Shown: piece by piece, positions 11,300 to 23,074 of the stretch
Layout of the letters: the number at the start of each line of letters is the position of its first letter
Position numbering within the stretch: position 1 is the first letter of the stretch
The notes under the pieces: generated by a model
Seen by the model: the letters and a program-made list of their open reading frames with translations, nothing else
The model's database searches: none
Told to the model about the DNA's origin: nothing
Program-made: the position numbers and the translations under genes
Source: Cryptomeria japonica
Lineage: Eukaryota; Streptophyta; Pinopsida; Cupressales; Cupressaceae
Assembly (NCBI RefSeq): GCF_030272615.1
Contig: NC_081410.1
Location: 571,775,241 to 571,839,240, forward strand
Length of the DNA: 64,000 nt
Reading direction: 5' to 3'

Positions 11300-14200
11300 T
11301 CCGTGTTAATTCGATTGGTCAAATGGTACGTTGTTTATTTTCATAGGAGAACTCTTACCAGTGAAAGACGTTTAGAGCTTTTATATGTGTACATATGGAG
11401 GAAGATGAAAGTCTAACACGAGGCAGTGGAGTTATACCATATTGAAGGCAATACATGGCACCTACCAAAAGGGGCTGTGGGGTGAGTACTTTGTTAGTAG
11501 TCACATTTCTGTAATTGGATTTGTCAGATCTGATTGAAGTAATGTAGTTGGACACTAGATGGGATCGCAACTAATGTATCTAGAAAATTATGATAATGTT
11601 GTTTTATTTTTCTTGCATCTTTAGTATTTGAACTTCTATTCAGTGTTCTAGATTGGATCACAAGCAAATTTAAAATTCTTCTTTAGCATTTCAATTGAAT
11701 GTTAAAGTAGTGTCTATAAGTATTTAAAAGGAATCTATTATCTTAAGAGTGTGAAAGTGTGCTTAGTTTTTTTTTTTCTAGATTGCAAGAATCTGGTATA
11801 GCATCCCTACCATGTGAGCTAGGGGGAGACCTATCATGCAAGCTAGGGAGCGAATAGACCCCATGACCTTTTTCTTTATCATAGAAAGTTCTCGCTAATC
11901 GAGCCAAGCCCCAACCCTTTTATTTTCATTTTAATGATGAGTAATGAAAGAAAAATTGGAAAGTTAAAATAAAAAGAGTTGAATGCAGAGGTGCCCCTAA
12001 TCTAAGATGTTTCTTGTTTGATCTTTGATTCGTCTAATGATATGTGGATTGTTGTTTATGAATGTATTGGAGATGTTCTAATGAATACCTTAGGGATTGT
12101 GTTTAAATAGGGTATGCTAATTTAAAAAGTTTCACACTAAAAAATAATCAATAGTAATAATGGTCCGGACCAATGTTAGCTAGAAATTTGAGGAAACAAA
12201 TGATATACTAGTGATTTGTCTACAAAACAAAATTATAGCAATAATAGTATCCAGGATAGGAAAATGAATAGAATCACAAATGAGTCCAAAACAATGGGGA
12301 TAGAGAGGCTAAAGGAATATGATGAGGCTACATTTGGTAAATTTGTGCAGTGTAAATATCAAATTAGACATTGTGATATCATATTTATTTAGAAGGCTAA
12401 AGAGACTACAAAACAAGAGTAGAAAAAAGGTGAAGTATACACTTTTTGGCTCTACATTTCTCCCCACCTTACCATGGATGTAAATTTATCATGAATTATG
12501 TCTACTAAAGTAAACAAGACTTTAGTAAAAATATAACATTTATGTTTCCAAAAGATACATCTTTTTGAAGGATACACTTCAAACGACGGTCTTCATTTTT
12601 ACTTCATTTGCATCTATATATTAAGAAAGATAAGAATCTATATTAAGTATGCAAATCATAGATGTGCATTATGTGTACTCTCATCATCATGTGGGTGATC
12701 CATAAAAAAATCTACCGCATATTTAAAATAAGCACTAAATACAACTTGCTCGTGCAAAGTTACTATCCTTAAAAAAGTGAAATTCAAGAAGGAAAAGCTA
12801 GAGATTTTTGTTGTTTTAGGATATGCTAGAAGCTTCAATAATAAAAAATTGTGAAAGGGATCTAAGCAAGTAGATAAGATTTTTAAATCTCCTTAAACGT
12901 GTGAATGTATCACTGCAATATAGTTCAAAAAAGGACCATTAATGACATATAAAACTTTCTTTCAACTACATGTATGTAAAGGATGCAAATAAATTCAAAA
13001 AAGGAGAAAAATAGGCAACCATGATTAGGTACGTAAAAATTGGTAAAAGATAAGCTAGTTAAATCATGATATTGTTGATGTTGCCACCAAGGCTCAAAAC
13101 CTTGTTGAAACATTGCGATTGTGGGCATTGTGCTCTCATTGATTCATTGTGCTTGTAGGTTTGAGCCTTAGTGTCGATGCAAATGGCATTCATGCTAAGT
13201 GACTTAGTGTTACATACCCTTGTAGGTCTAGTGTGCTCATAAAGTTTGTGCCCTTGTTGGGCTGGGCTATTGTGCTCGTGGGCTTTATGCCCTTGTTGGG
13301 CTATTATGCTCACAGGTCTTGAATAATATTGTGTTCATGCCGAGGATGAGATCCCCTATTTGTGGCCTCACTTGGCTTGGGTCAGACTAAGTATTTTTTA
13401 GGTATTGATAAAAAATGGTAAACAATAATGTCGAATATTAAACATAAGAGAAAGGAAATATATAAATGTGTGAGCATGCATAATGAGAAAAAAGGTAAGA
13501 TGCCTCCAATCTTACACCTGATGAAGGAAAATGACAAGATAATGATAACAATAAATGGTATATAACAACCATGTGCACACTAGTAGGGTGTAAAAAATTG
13601 GCAATGTTCATAAATTGTCATCATAATATGTACACACGATAATAATCATAAACATGTGAGCATAAGATATAAGCATGATATAACCATATGGAAACATGTG
13701 AATGACATAACATAAGATGTACACATGAAATCATTAGGATAATGATAAGCATAATAACATAATGAATATGGATAGAGATAACACAAGGGAAAAGATAATA
13801 AGAATAATAGATATGGATATAGATAACTCAAGGGACATACATCATAAATATGTAACATAAATAACATGATCATTTACACAAAAGTTAAATGAAGCACACA
13901 ATATCCACGACGAAGATGCTTCAAATTAGAAAAATAAAATTATGACATAATATAGAAGGTGTAATGAGAATAAGAAATACACAACAAATTTACCATAAAT
14001 AAAATGATCAAATGTAAGGACACATGAAAAAGAAACAGAGAATGCAAATATAAATAAAACATAAGAATTTTTCAAGATCTTAATAAACATAAGAGATATC
14101 CTCCCCCAAGAGATCATTCTCATCTCAACAAGTAGCATCAACTTCACCCTTCTAAATTACATGATTGTGGCTACCCTTGTTTCTCCTCCCCCTTTGGTGG

Positions 14201-15330
14201 TCAAAGATCCCACTTCTCATTCAATGGATTTGTTGTAGTTCTTTTGGAGGATTCCCCTAGGGTTGAAGTGATTATTTCCTGTAATAGCACTTCTTTAGAT
14301 CTAATGTAGAGTTTGGTCTTATTATTGATTCATGAGGCTTTGAGAGAAACCATGATGTTGAATAGTTGGTGAAGCATTCAAATTCCTTGGGAAATCCTTT
14401 GTCCTCATCACAAGAGGCTTCCTTGGAGGAGGTGCTAGTGGAAGATTACATCCCATCTCAATTGATTGAATTAAAAAGAACATATCTTAGATGATTGGGA
14501 AAAGAAGGAAGAGAGAGATTCCTAAACCAATTTCAAATTCTCATCCCATGGCCAAAGTGGTTGAGGATTGATACAAAAATGAAAGGCATTTTTTAGTTAC
14601 TTCTTGTTGATGGAATCTATTGTCATTTTTTGGTTTGTGGGATTGAGGTCTTTTTGTTTTGTTTTGTTGTAACTTGGCTATTTAAATGGTTTCAAAGCCC
14701 CTTCAAAACTTGTTTCACCCCTTCAATCAAATTTAAAAAAAAAATAAAACCCATATATACATTTGGGTGTGTACATATGAAGAAAAAATGACACACTACT
14801 ACTCAATTCTAGATATATTATATATAATAAAGAATTTTTTTATATTTAATGAAATTGAATTTATAATTCTTACTAAATGTATACAATCTTTTTGCAAAAG
14901 GGGTATGACTATATCAAGTAGCTCACAACCTCCTTTAATGACAACCATATTTCTTGAAAATTACCAAAAAAATGATAAATGCAAATCTATAAATATTTTT
15001 GAGACATTTTATCAGATAATCACAAATCAAGTCTATAGTTTAAATTTTGTATGCATATTTTTTAAAGTAATTACATCTTTAACATTTAATAAAATTTCCT
15101 TATTCTCATGCTTGAGAGTTATTCATCCTATTCAAACATGGAAAAAAAAGGTTTAAAAATAAAGACAACATTAAAAATATTATAGGGCACAACTCCAATG
15201 GAAGGCATGACCTTGTCATAGGGAGGTTATAGCTCTCATTGGAGAAGTTTCACCCCACAACATATGGTTGTTCCTCTCTAATAAAGCTATGCACACCTCT
15301 CCAACAAAGCTATGCAAGAAAATAATTTAC
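11300..15330. other. AT-rich non-coding sequence, no gene seen
   Basis: No recognisable coding region or RNA. The longest frame, 14767-15156 on the plus strand, is Ile/Phe/Lys-rich as random AT-rich DNA would be. Imperfect repeats of CCCTTGTTGGGCT with TGCTC occur around 13225-13320. A short duplicated phrase (AGCTAGGG) occurs around 11815-11850. Confidence 0.6.
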
Positions 15331-15335
15331 ATTTG

Positions 15336-15474
15336 CTTGTTATTCTTCTGGATTTGACTGTGTAGATTTTGTTTTTGCCAATGTTTTGGATCAAACATCA
15401 GAAGAATAACAAGATCATGGATCATTATGTTTGATTTGAAACGTTGGCAACAACAAAATCTACAAGGTCAAATC
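15336..15474. repeat. Two interlocked inverted repeats
   Basis: Arm X at 15336-15350 (CTTGTTATTCTTCTG) is exactly complementary to X' at 15399-15413. Arm A at 15351-15398 is complementary, with a few mismatches, to A' at 15427-15474. The order X-A-X'-A' means the two hairpins cannot both form as simple stems; as one strand it has pseudoknot topology. No terminal repeat or TSD was found, so it is not called a MITE. Confidence 0.8.
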
Positions 15475-15946
15475 TAAAAAAATAAGAAATTTCATGAATT
15501 TAATAAATTACATTGAAATCCTGCCTTGTTTTAAAAAAAATTTACCACTTGAATGTCATTGTACCTCCATACTTTGGAGCCATGTGCTCTCACATGCCTC
15601 TTCAATCCTAATGTTAAGATTGTTAAATATATTAGGTTTTTAATTTTTTTCATTTTGTTTGTTTGTCTATTATGCATTCATGCAAGTTTTTTTCAATGGC
15701 ATTTCAACCCATGAGAATACTAAGTTGTTTGGATTTGGATTTTCATTCAACCTTAAAAATCTTTTTACTTTATAGTCTTATACATGGTTTTATCTCATAT
15801 TATTATCTCTCATTTTTCAATTTTTTAGAAAATGAGAAAAAGAATTTGTTTGAGGGTATTCTTTAAGATCTATAAATTTATTTACATATTAAATCTAAAT
15901 AATAAAAGTTTTTTTTTTTTCATTAAGAAATGTTGATTTTTTATTG

Positions 15947-16276
15947 TTCTTGTTTGTACTATTGTATTATGGTTATAGATGTATGAATATGATGATGTTA
16001 GATTGTTTATCATTTAGAAAACATATGTTGGAGGTGACATATTTGATCTTCTCTAGCTCATTTTAAGTGGTAAATGCTTTATGCTCTTTATCATACAACT
16101 AGAAAATATTTCTAACACTAAGAACCTTGGATTTCTTTCTTAATGTGGAAGCTAACTTGAGGATTTTGTGACTATAAAGCCAAAAAAGAATGTAAGTAGT
16201 TTTTTCACGATTTCTTCTTCCCAAGGCTTGAAGGTTAATGCCAATGGGGTTGGGTATTCTACACTTTTGGGGTTGA
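15947..16276 (+). repeat. Tandem duplication unit, copy A (~330 bp)
   Basis: This begins TTGTTCTTGTTTGTACTATTG and ends with GGTTGGGTATTCTACAC and a short tail. A diverged second copy starts at about 16278, directly adjacent, and continues after E2 at 21987. No coding function is recognised. Confidence 0.75.
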
Positions 16277-16277
16277 G

Positions 16278-16341
16278 AATTGTTTGTTCTTGTTTGTAAT
16301 ATTGTATTATGGTTATGAATGTGTGGTTATGATGATGTTAG
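16278..16341 (+). repeat. Tandem duplication unit, copy B, first part
   Basis: TTGTTCTTGTTTGTAATATTG to GATGATGTTAG repeats the start of copy A and is cut by E2, whose left TSD GTTAG is 16337-16341. Copy B resumes at 21982. Confidence 0.75.
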
Positions 16342-16984
16342 TGTTGTTTGTAACTAGGGTTATGTATGGGATCAGATTGCCTTAAGGCAACATCCGAACC
16401 CCTTTTAGGTCCGGGCCCTATCCTAGGGTAACGTGACTCTAATATATGCCCAGCCCAATCCTAAATACACGCCACCTAATTAAATTGGTGCCAAAACCCA
16501 CAGGAGGCCAACTTGCAATCAAGGATTAAAATATGTATAAATAAGAGACATTTGCAAGTCAATATTCACTCATTTATTCAACAAGCAAAGGAGAAAACAA
16601 CTCTGCTAATAAAGGGCAAATTTATAAGGGAGAAAGCGAATTCATTCAGAATTGTGTGAATTTGTCCAAGAGGACATAGGCTGTGTTATACAAACTTGGA
16701 GAACTTAGAAAGTGCAGATTTGCTATACAAAAGGACCAGATCTGACAGAGAAGCTAAGTATTGTATTTGTGCATTTAAGAGGAGAATATATAATCTGACC
16801 TGTGGGTCTTTAATGCTGGGTTTTTCCTCCTTGGAGGTTTTCCCAGGGTATGTGTGTTTGTCTACTGAGTACTTACTTTCTGATTTTACTGAATGTTAAC
16901 TTATTTATCACAAATATGATTACAATCTAGGGCATAAATAAAAGGATATAAGTCTGATTAATGAACCTAGTGTATAAAATTACA
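16342..16984 (+). repeat. 5' LTR of E2
   Basis: 643 bp, TG...CA ends, TATA box TATAAATA at 16536-16543. The R/U5 motif with GGGTTTTTCC and GGAGGTTTTCCC is at 16818-16860. A 67-codon frame inside (16696-16899) is repeated in the other LTR only because LTRs are copies; it is not taken as a gene. Confidence 0.97.
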
Positions 16985-16996
16985 TGGTATCAGAGC
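16985..16996 (+). promoter_or_regulatory. Primer binding site of E2
   Basis: TGGTATCAGAGC directly abuts the LTR end (TTACA|TGG). It is complementary to the 3' end of initiator Met-tRNA, the standard Copia primer. Confidence 0.95.
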
Positions 16997-17067
16997 TAAG
17001 GTTTCACTAACTTCTGATTTTAGCAAATGAATTGTTGCATATAGCTACTGTTTGTTTTCAGATTAAA

Positions 17068-20000
17068 ATGTTAGGTTTGAAGGCCGAAGATAGACTTGAG
17101 GGAGCTATTGATTTTGTTGCTTGAAAGTCTGTATTCTATTGATCCTTGAAGAGAATGATCTGCTGAAATTTGTAGAAGAAGAAAGTCTGTCTCCTCTAGA
17201 AGATGTTGAAGAGCTGAAACAGTTCAAGAAAGATTCCCTCAAGGCTAGAAGGATCATAATTGAGTTTGTCAAGAATCATCTTGTCACTGTCATATCAAAG
17301 TTTGTATCTGCTAGGAAAATGATCAAGCACTTGGAAGGGATGTATGAGGTCAACAACCTCAGCAGGGCTCTTGCTCTAAGACAACAACTTCTTCACATGA
17401 AAATGAAAGAAGAAGACTCAATCATAGCCTACTTCATGAAGATTAATGAACTAAAGGATAAGCTAAGCACTCTTGATTGCCAAATCTCAGATAAAGATCT
17501 TGTTATGATTGCATTAAATGGTCTACCTGATGAATGGGAACCATTCATTTGTAGCATTGGTGGAAGAGCCGATCATCCCAAATTTGAACGTCTTCAATCT
17601 GATTGCATCGAAGAAGAATCTTGAATTGAGGTAAGAGGAAAACTCAAGAACTCTCACAAAGATAGTCATGTTCTCTTGGCTAAATCTAGGAAAGGTGGAC
17701 ATTGGAAGAAAGAAAAGAGAAGCAAATATTTTAGATCCTCATCCTATAATCCAAGGAAAAAGTCAAGAGATTCCTCTCACATTCGTTGCTTCAGATGTGA
17801 TAAGTATGGTCACTATGCCAGAGATTGTCGGAATGACCCAAAGGAAAGGGAAGCCAACTTAAATAAAGTTGCTGAACAAAGTGAAGATTTTCTTCTTATC
17901 TCTACTCTATCCAACAATGTTCCTATGAACAACAATGCATGGATACTTGACAGTGGTGCCTCCAGACACATCTTAGGATTTCGTGAGCATCTCTCAGATC
18001 TGATTGAAAAAGACACCAACCTTCATGTAGTAATCGGTGATGATGCTCGATACTCGGTAAAAGGTTCTGGCACTACCTCTTTAAATCTAGATTCAGGTAT
18101 TTCCTTACAACTCTGTGATATTCTCTTTGTACCTGGTATTAAATGAAATCTGATTTCCATTTCTGCCTTAGAAGATAAGGGTTTGCAAATAGCATTTTCT
18201 GAAGGGAAAGTACTTGCTTGGCCTAAGAAATCTAATTTCAAATCTGCCCGTATTATTGGAAATAGATGTGATAGTTTATATAAGCTTGCAGCTAACCCAA
18301 TTCAAGCTCTCATTCATGAGACCCCTGAATCTTGCGAACTATGGCATAGAAGATTGGGTCACTTACACTTCCAAGCTCTTCCCACTCTCGGTAAGATGGT
18401 TAAAGGTATGCCTAAATTCAGTGTATCTCATGATGATGCTTGTAAAGGTTGTGCAATGGGTAAAAATATAAAGCATCCCTTTCATAAAAGCAATAGAAGG
18501 GCTAAAGAAAGGTTAGAACTTATTCATTCAGATTTATGTGGTCCTATGTCTGTAGCATCTCCTAGCAGTTTCCTATATTATGTTATCTTTATAGATGATT
18601 TTTCTAGGAAAACATGGATCTATTTTCTTAAATCTAAAGAGTCTGAAGAAGTCCTGAACAAATTTAAAGAATTCAAAGCCTTAGTTGAAAATACTACAGG
18701 AAATTGAATTAAATGTTTGAGGTCTGACAATGGAGGTGAATACACCTCAGGTAGTTTCTATAACTTTTGTGTTAAAGCAAGAATTAAGAGGGAGTTCTGC
18801 GTTCCCTACAATCCTCAGCAAAATGGAGTTGCTGAAAGAAAGAACAAGACCATTGTTGAAGCTGCAAGGGCCATGATCCATGATCAAGACCTTCAACCTT
18901 TTCTATGGGCGGAAGCATCCAAAACAATAGTTTACATTCAAAATAGATGTCCTCATCGTGCCCTAAAGGATGTGACTCCTGAAGAAGCCTTTATAGGAAT
19001 CAAACCTGACATCAGTCACTTAAGGATTCTCGGGAGCTCGGTGTATGTTCATGTGCCTAAAGAAAAACGAACCAAGTTGGATCCATCTGGAAAGAAAGGC
19101 ATCTTAGTGGGTTACAACGAATCTTCCAAAGCCTTCAGGATCTACATTCCAGGTCAAAGGTATGTTGAGGTAAGCATAGATGTAACTTTTGAAGAAGATA
19201 TTGCTTTCAAAAGATCTAAAGGTTCATTAACCATCAATAATGATACGATGATTGAAAATCAAGATTCAATAGTTAATGCTAACCCTGAGTCTCAGGAGGA
19301 GTCTACTGACCTTCCAGATTAGGAAGTTCAGAATGACCCATTAGAACCTATGCACTCTACTGATATACCTCAGGATATCGTGGTCCCCAAGAAGAGACCA
19401 CTTTGGGTTAGAAACACGATTCAAGATGTTGAAGGATTTGTTTCTCCCATAGGAACCTTTAGAGATTGCAAGAGATTCCAAAATCATGCCAACTACATTT
19501 CTATGATGTGCAATATCATTGAGTCTGAACCTCACAATGTCGAAGAAGCTATGTCCCATCATGCTTGGAAAATAGCCATGGATGAAGAGTATGGGTCTAT
19601 CATCAAGAATGATGTCTGGGACATTGTACCCAGACCCAAAGGTAAGTCTGTTGTTTCCTCTAAATGGTTGTTTAAAATTAAACATAATGTTGATGGTAGT
19701 ATTGAAAAATATAAGTTAGGTTTGTAGCTCGTGGCTTTTCTCAAAAAGAAGGAATAGATTATGAAGAAACCTTTGCCCCTGTTGCTAAATATACTTCTAT
19801 TAGATCTATTATAGCTATTGCTGTAGCCAAAGGTTGGGAGCTGCACCAAATGGACGTTAAGACAACCTTCCTCAATGGAGTTATTGAAGAGGAAGTCTAT
19901 ATTGAGCAACTAGAAGGTTATGTAATCCATAAAAGAGATTCTCATGTTTGCAGGTTGAAGAAATCCTTATATGGGCTCAAACAGGCTCCTCGTGCTTGGT

Positions 20001-21088
20001 ATGAAAGAATTGATAAGTACTTACTAAGCTTAGGATTTTGCAAGAATGATGTTGATGCTGATATTTACTTGAAAGTTTATAATGGTGAGATGCTTATTTT
20101 AGTTCTGTATGTGGATGATTTATTTCTCACTGGTGAAAGTAACTTAATCATAAGATGTAAGAAGGAATTAGCCTTGGAATTTGAAATGAAGGACTTAGGT
20201 TTAATGCATTACTTCCTAGGGTTAGAAGTATGACAAAGATCCAATGAAATTTTTCTAAGTCAAGGAAAATATACTATTGATATTTTGAAAAGATTTAGGA
20301 TGATAGATTGTAAACCTATGCATACTCCTATGGAATCTAACTTAAAGAAGTTAAGTGTTTCTACAGCTAACTCTGGTTTTGTAGATCCATCTGAGTACAG
20401 GCAGTTGATTGGATCCCTAATGTACCTAGTCAATACTAGGCCAGATATCTATTATGTTGTGAATGCTCTCAGTCAGTTCATGAGCTTACCTAAACTTGTT
20501 CACCTGGTTGCAGCCAAGCACATTCTTAGATACCTGCGTGGCACGATTGGCTATGGGCTTAAGTATTCACCGAATACCCCAATCCTCTTGGAAGGCTACT
20601 CAGATTCAGATTGGGCAGGAAGTGTCAAGGATAGGAAAAGTACTTTAGGTATCTGCTTCAACTTGGGCTCTGCAGTGATCTCTTGGGCATGTAGAAAGCA
20701 ATCTTTGGTAGCATTAAGTACTGCAGAAGCTGAGTACATTGTTGCATCTGTTGCATCCAGAGAAGCAGTGTGGCTTCGTACGCTCCTTGTTGGACTATTT
20801 GGTCAAGCCAGTGGTCCTACCACCATTCATTGTGATAATCAAAGTTGTATAAAGATGTCGGTAAATCTTGTGTTTCATGATCAGTCCAAGCATGTGGAAA
20901 CACACTATCATTTCATTTGGGATATAGTGCAAAGAGGTGCCATTCATCTAAAGTACATCAACACAGATGAACATATTGCTAACATCCTCACCAAACCTTT
21001 ATCCAGAGTGAAGTTCGAGTACTTCAGAGATAGACTTAGTGTCATAGAAAACGGAACCCTGATTGAGAGGGAGCTTCCATCTCAGTGA
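17068..21088 (+). pseudogene. Copia gag-pol polyprotein (E2), inactivated
   Basis: This encoded the Gag-protease-integrase-RT-RNase H polyprotein. Gag starts at 17068; a frameshift near 17127 follows within 60 bases. The zinc knuckle C-F-R-C-x4-H-x4-C is intact (about 17787-17830). The protease reads L-D-S-G-A-S (about 17947). Integrase has H-R-R-L-G-H and C-K-G-C, then catalytic regions H-S-D-L-C-G-P, R-S-D-N-G-G-E and N-G-V-A-E-R-K. RT has [11 protein letters not shown] and an intact Y-V-D-D (about 20107). RNase H has Y-S-D-S-D-W-A-G and S-T-A-E-A-E-Y. Stops lie at about 17122, 17622, 18144, 18705, 19320 and 20231, and a second frameshift near 19716. Five of the six stops are TGA. Confidence 0.95.
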
Positions 21089-21115
21089 CTCTATTTGTAG
21101 CACTTTGAATCATTC

Positions 21116-21290
21116 CTTGCTTGTGTGCAAGAATGAATTGCATCCAATCTATGCTTGTGTGCTAGATGGATAATTGTAATAATGTAAAGACCCACTGGTG
21201 TATGACACTTTCTATGCTTGTGTGCTAGGTGGAAGATGTAATTCTATGCTTGTGTGCTAGATCCATTCTATGCTTGTGTGCTAGATGGAA
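21116..21290 (+). repeat. Tandem repeats in the 3' untranslated part of E2
   Basis: The unit TCTATGCTTGTGTGCTAGAT recurs at about 21149, 21211, 21243 and 21267, with a related copy near 21116. The repeats lie between the RNase H stop and the polypurine tract. Confidence 0.85.
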
Positions 21291-21338
21291 CTTAAAGGTT
21301 CAGATTATGTATTCTCCTCTTCCCTAGTTAAGAGGGAG

Positions 21339-21981
21339 TGTTGTTTGTAACTAGGGTTATGTATGGGTTCGGATTGCCTCAAGGCAACATTCTAACCCCT
21401 TTTAGGTCTGGGCCCTATCCTAGGGTAACGTGACTCTAATATATGCCCAACCCAATCCTAAATACACGCCACCTAATTAAATTGGCGCCAAAACCCAAAG
21501 GAGGCTGACTTGCAATCAAGGTTTAAAATGTGTATAAATAAGAGACATTTGCAAGTCAATATTCACTCATTTATTCAACAAGCAAAGGCAAAAACAACTC
21601 TACTAATAAAGGACGAATTTACAAGGGAGAAAGCGAATTCATTCAGAATTGTGCGAATTTCTCTGAGAGGACATAGGCTGTGTTATACAAACTTGGAGAA
21701 CTTAGAAAGTGCAGATATGCTATACAAAAGGACCAGATCTGACAGAGAAGCTAAGTATTATATTTGTGCATTTAAGAGGAGAATATATAATCTGACCTGT
21801 GGGTCTTTAATGTTGGGTTTTTCCTCCTTGGAGGTTTTCCCAGGGTATGTGTGTTTGTCTACTGAGTACTTACTTTCTGATTTTACTGAATGTTAACTTA
21901 TTTGTCACAAATCTGATTACAATCTAGGGCATAAATAAAAGGATATAAGTCTGATTAATGAACCTAGTGTATAAAATTACA
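21339..21981 (+). repeat. 3' LTR of E2
   Basis: 643 bp, same ends as the left LTR, TATAAATA at 21533-21540. It is followed at once by the right TSD GTTAG (21982-21986). Confidence 0.97.
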
Positions 21982-21986
21982 GTTAG

Positions 21987-23069
21987 ATTGTTTACTAATT
22001 AAAGAGCGTGTGTTAGAGGTGACAACTGATCTTCTCTAGCTCTTTTTTTAACGGGTAAACACTTTTGACTTAGGGTTATGAACCGATGAGGTCACAAATA
22101 AGGAATCTCATCCCTAATATAACTATTCAACAATACCATTCCCCAATATAAATGTTCAACAATACCACCCTAGTAGGATTTGAAACAACACATCACAACT
22201 TAACCATCACACTATGCCAATACTAACCCATCTTCTCTTGCTCTTGATAAAACAATGAAACTTTGATATTGTACTAAAACAGATTTGTTGATAAGTAGAC
22301 TTTTCCTAATAAGATTTTGTAAGAGATATTTTATATTATGTATTTATTTCTCCACATAGATGCTTTCATTCTATTTTATCTCACAAGTGTTTTTTTATTA
22401 AATTAATATGATTTCTTATATCAAATATTAATATTATTGAAAGTTGGTACTCACAATTAATTTCTTGAGGCCATGGCAATTTAATGGTCATAGCCCATCT
22501 ATAAGCTCAATACCAGAGTTCCAAAAATAAAATTTTAATATTAATATTATTAAGAGTTGGCACTGATAATGAATTTTTTATATTTAATAGTATAGAGGTC
22601 ATGTCATTTTAATGGTTATAGCCCATCTAGGAGCTCAGTACCAGGGTTCAAATATAAAATTTTAATAAAGTTAGAAACTTCTTCACTCTCCATATTGAGA
22701 ATTGATGAAACAAAAAATTTATCCTCCTTATCGTACAATTCAACAATACTTCTTACACTAAGAACCTTGGATTTCATTCCGAATGCAGAAGCTAACTTGA
22801 GGAGTATGTCACTGTAAAACCAAAAAAGAATGTTTAAGTAGTTTTTTCAATATTTGCTTCTTACCAAGGCCTGAAGGGTAATGTGCTTGAGGAGTATGTC
22901 ACTGTAAAACCAAAAAAAATTTAAGTAATTTTTTCAATGTTTGCTTCTTACGAAGGTCTGAAGGTTAATGCCGACGGGGTTGGGTATTCTGCACTTGTGG
23001 AATTGACGGAACATTAAACAATGATGAATACGGCTCCATTACAGCCATGGTCTACTGCACGCCCTATTT
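21987..23069 (+). repeat. Tandem duplication copy B resumed, with a ~650-bp insertion and internal duplications
   Basis: 21987-22063 continues copy B after E2. About 22069-22715 has no counterpart in copy A and contains a ~120-bp imperfect tandem duplication (about 22424-22538 and 22539-22668, both with TAGCCCATCTA and AAAATTTTAATA). Copy B resumes at 22716 and contains a local duplication of GAGGAGTATGTCACTG (about 22800 and 22890). No gene is recognised. E3 begins right after. Confidence 0.7.
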
Positions 23070-23074
23070 GTTAC

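Larger units (their letters stand above)
16337..21986 (+). mobile_element. E2: full-length Ty1/copia element with TSD GTTAG
   Basis: Two 643-bp LTRs (16342-16984, 21339-21981), both starting TGTTGTTTG and ending TTACA, are flanked by the perfect 5-bp duplication GTTAG (16337-16341, 21982-21986). A primer site follows the left LTR and a polypurine tract (AAGAGGGAG, 21330-21338) precedes the right LTR. The LTRs differ at about 4% of sites by eye, mainly by transitions. The polyprotein frame runs gag-PR-IN-RT-RH, the Copia order, and is inactivated. Confidence 0.97.

Noticed and set aside
14767-15156. 129-codon plus-strand ORF
   Set aside because: Ile/Phe/Lys-rich composition as expected in AT-rich DNA, no motif and no conservation evidence.
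16696-16899. 67-codon ORF repeated at 21693-21896
   Set aside because: The repetition is due to LTR identity; it lies in R/U5, not in a coding region.
17668-17862. Plus ORF overlapping the E2 zinc-knuckle region in another frame
   Set aside because: Shadow of the gag frame, which carries the knuckle and protease motifs.
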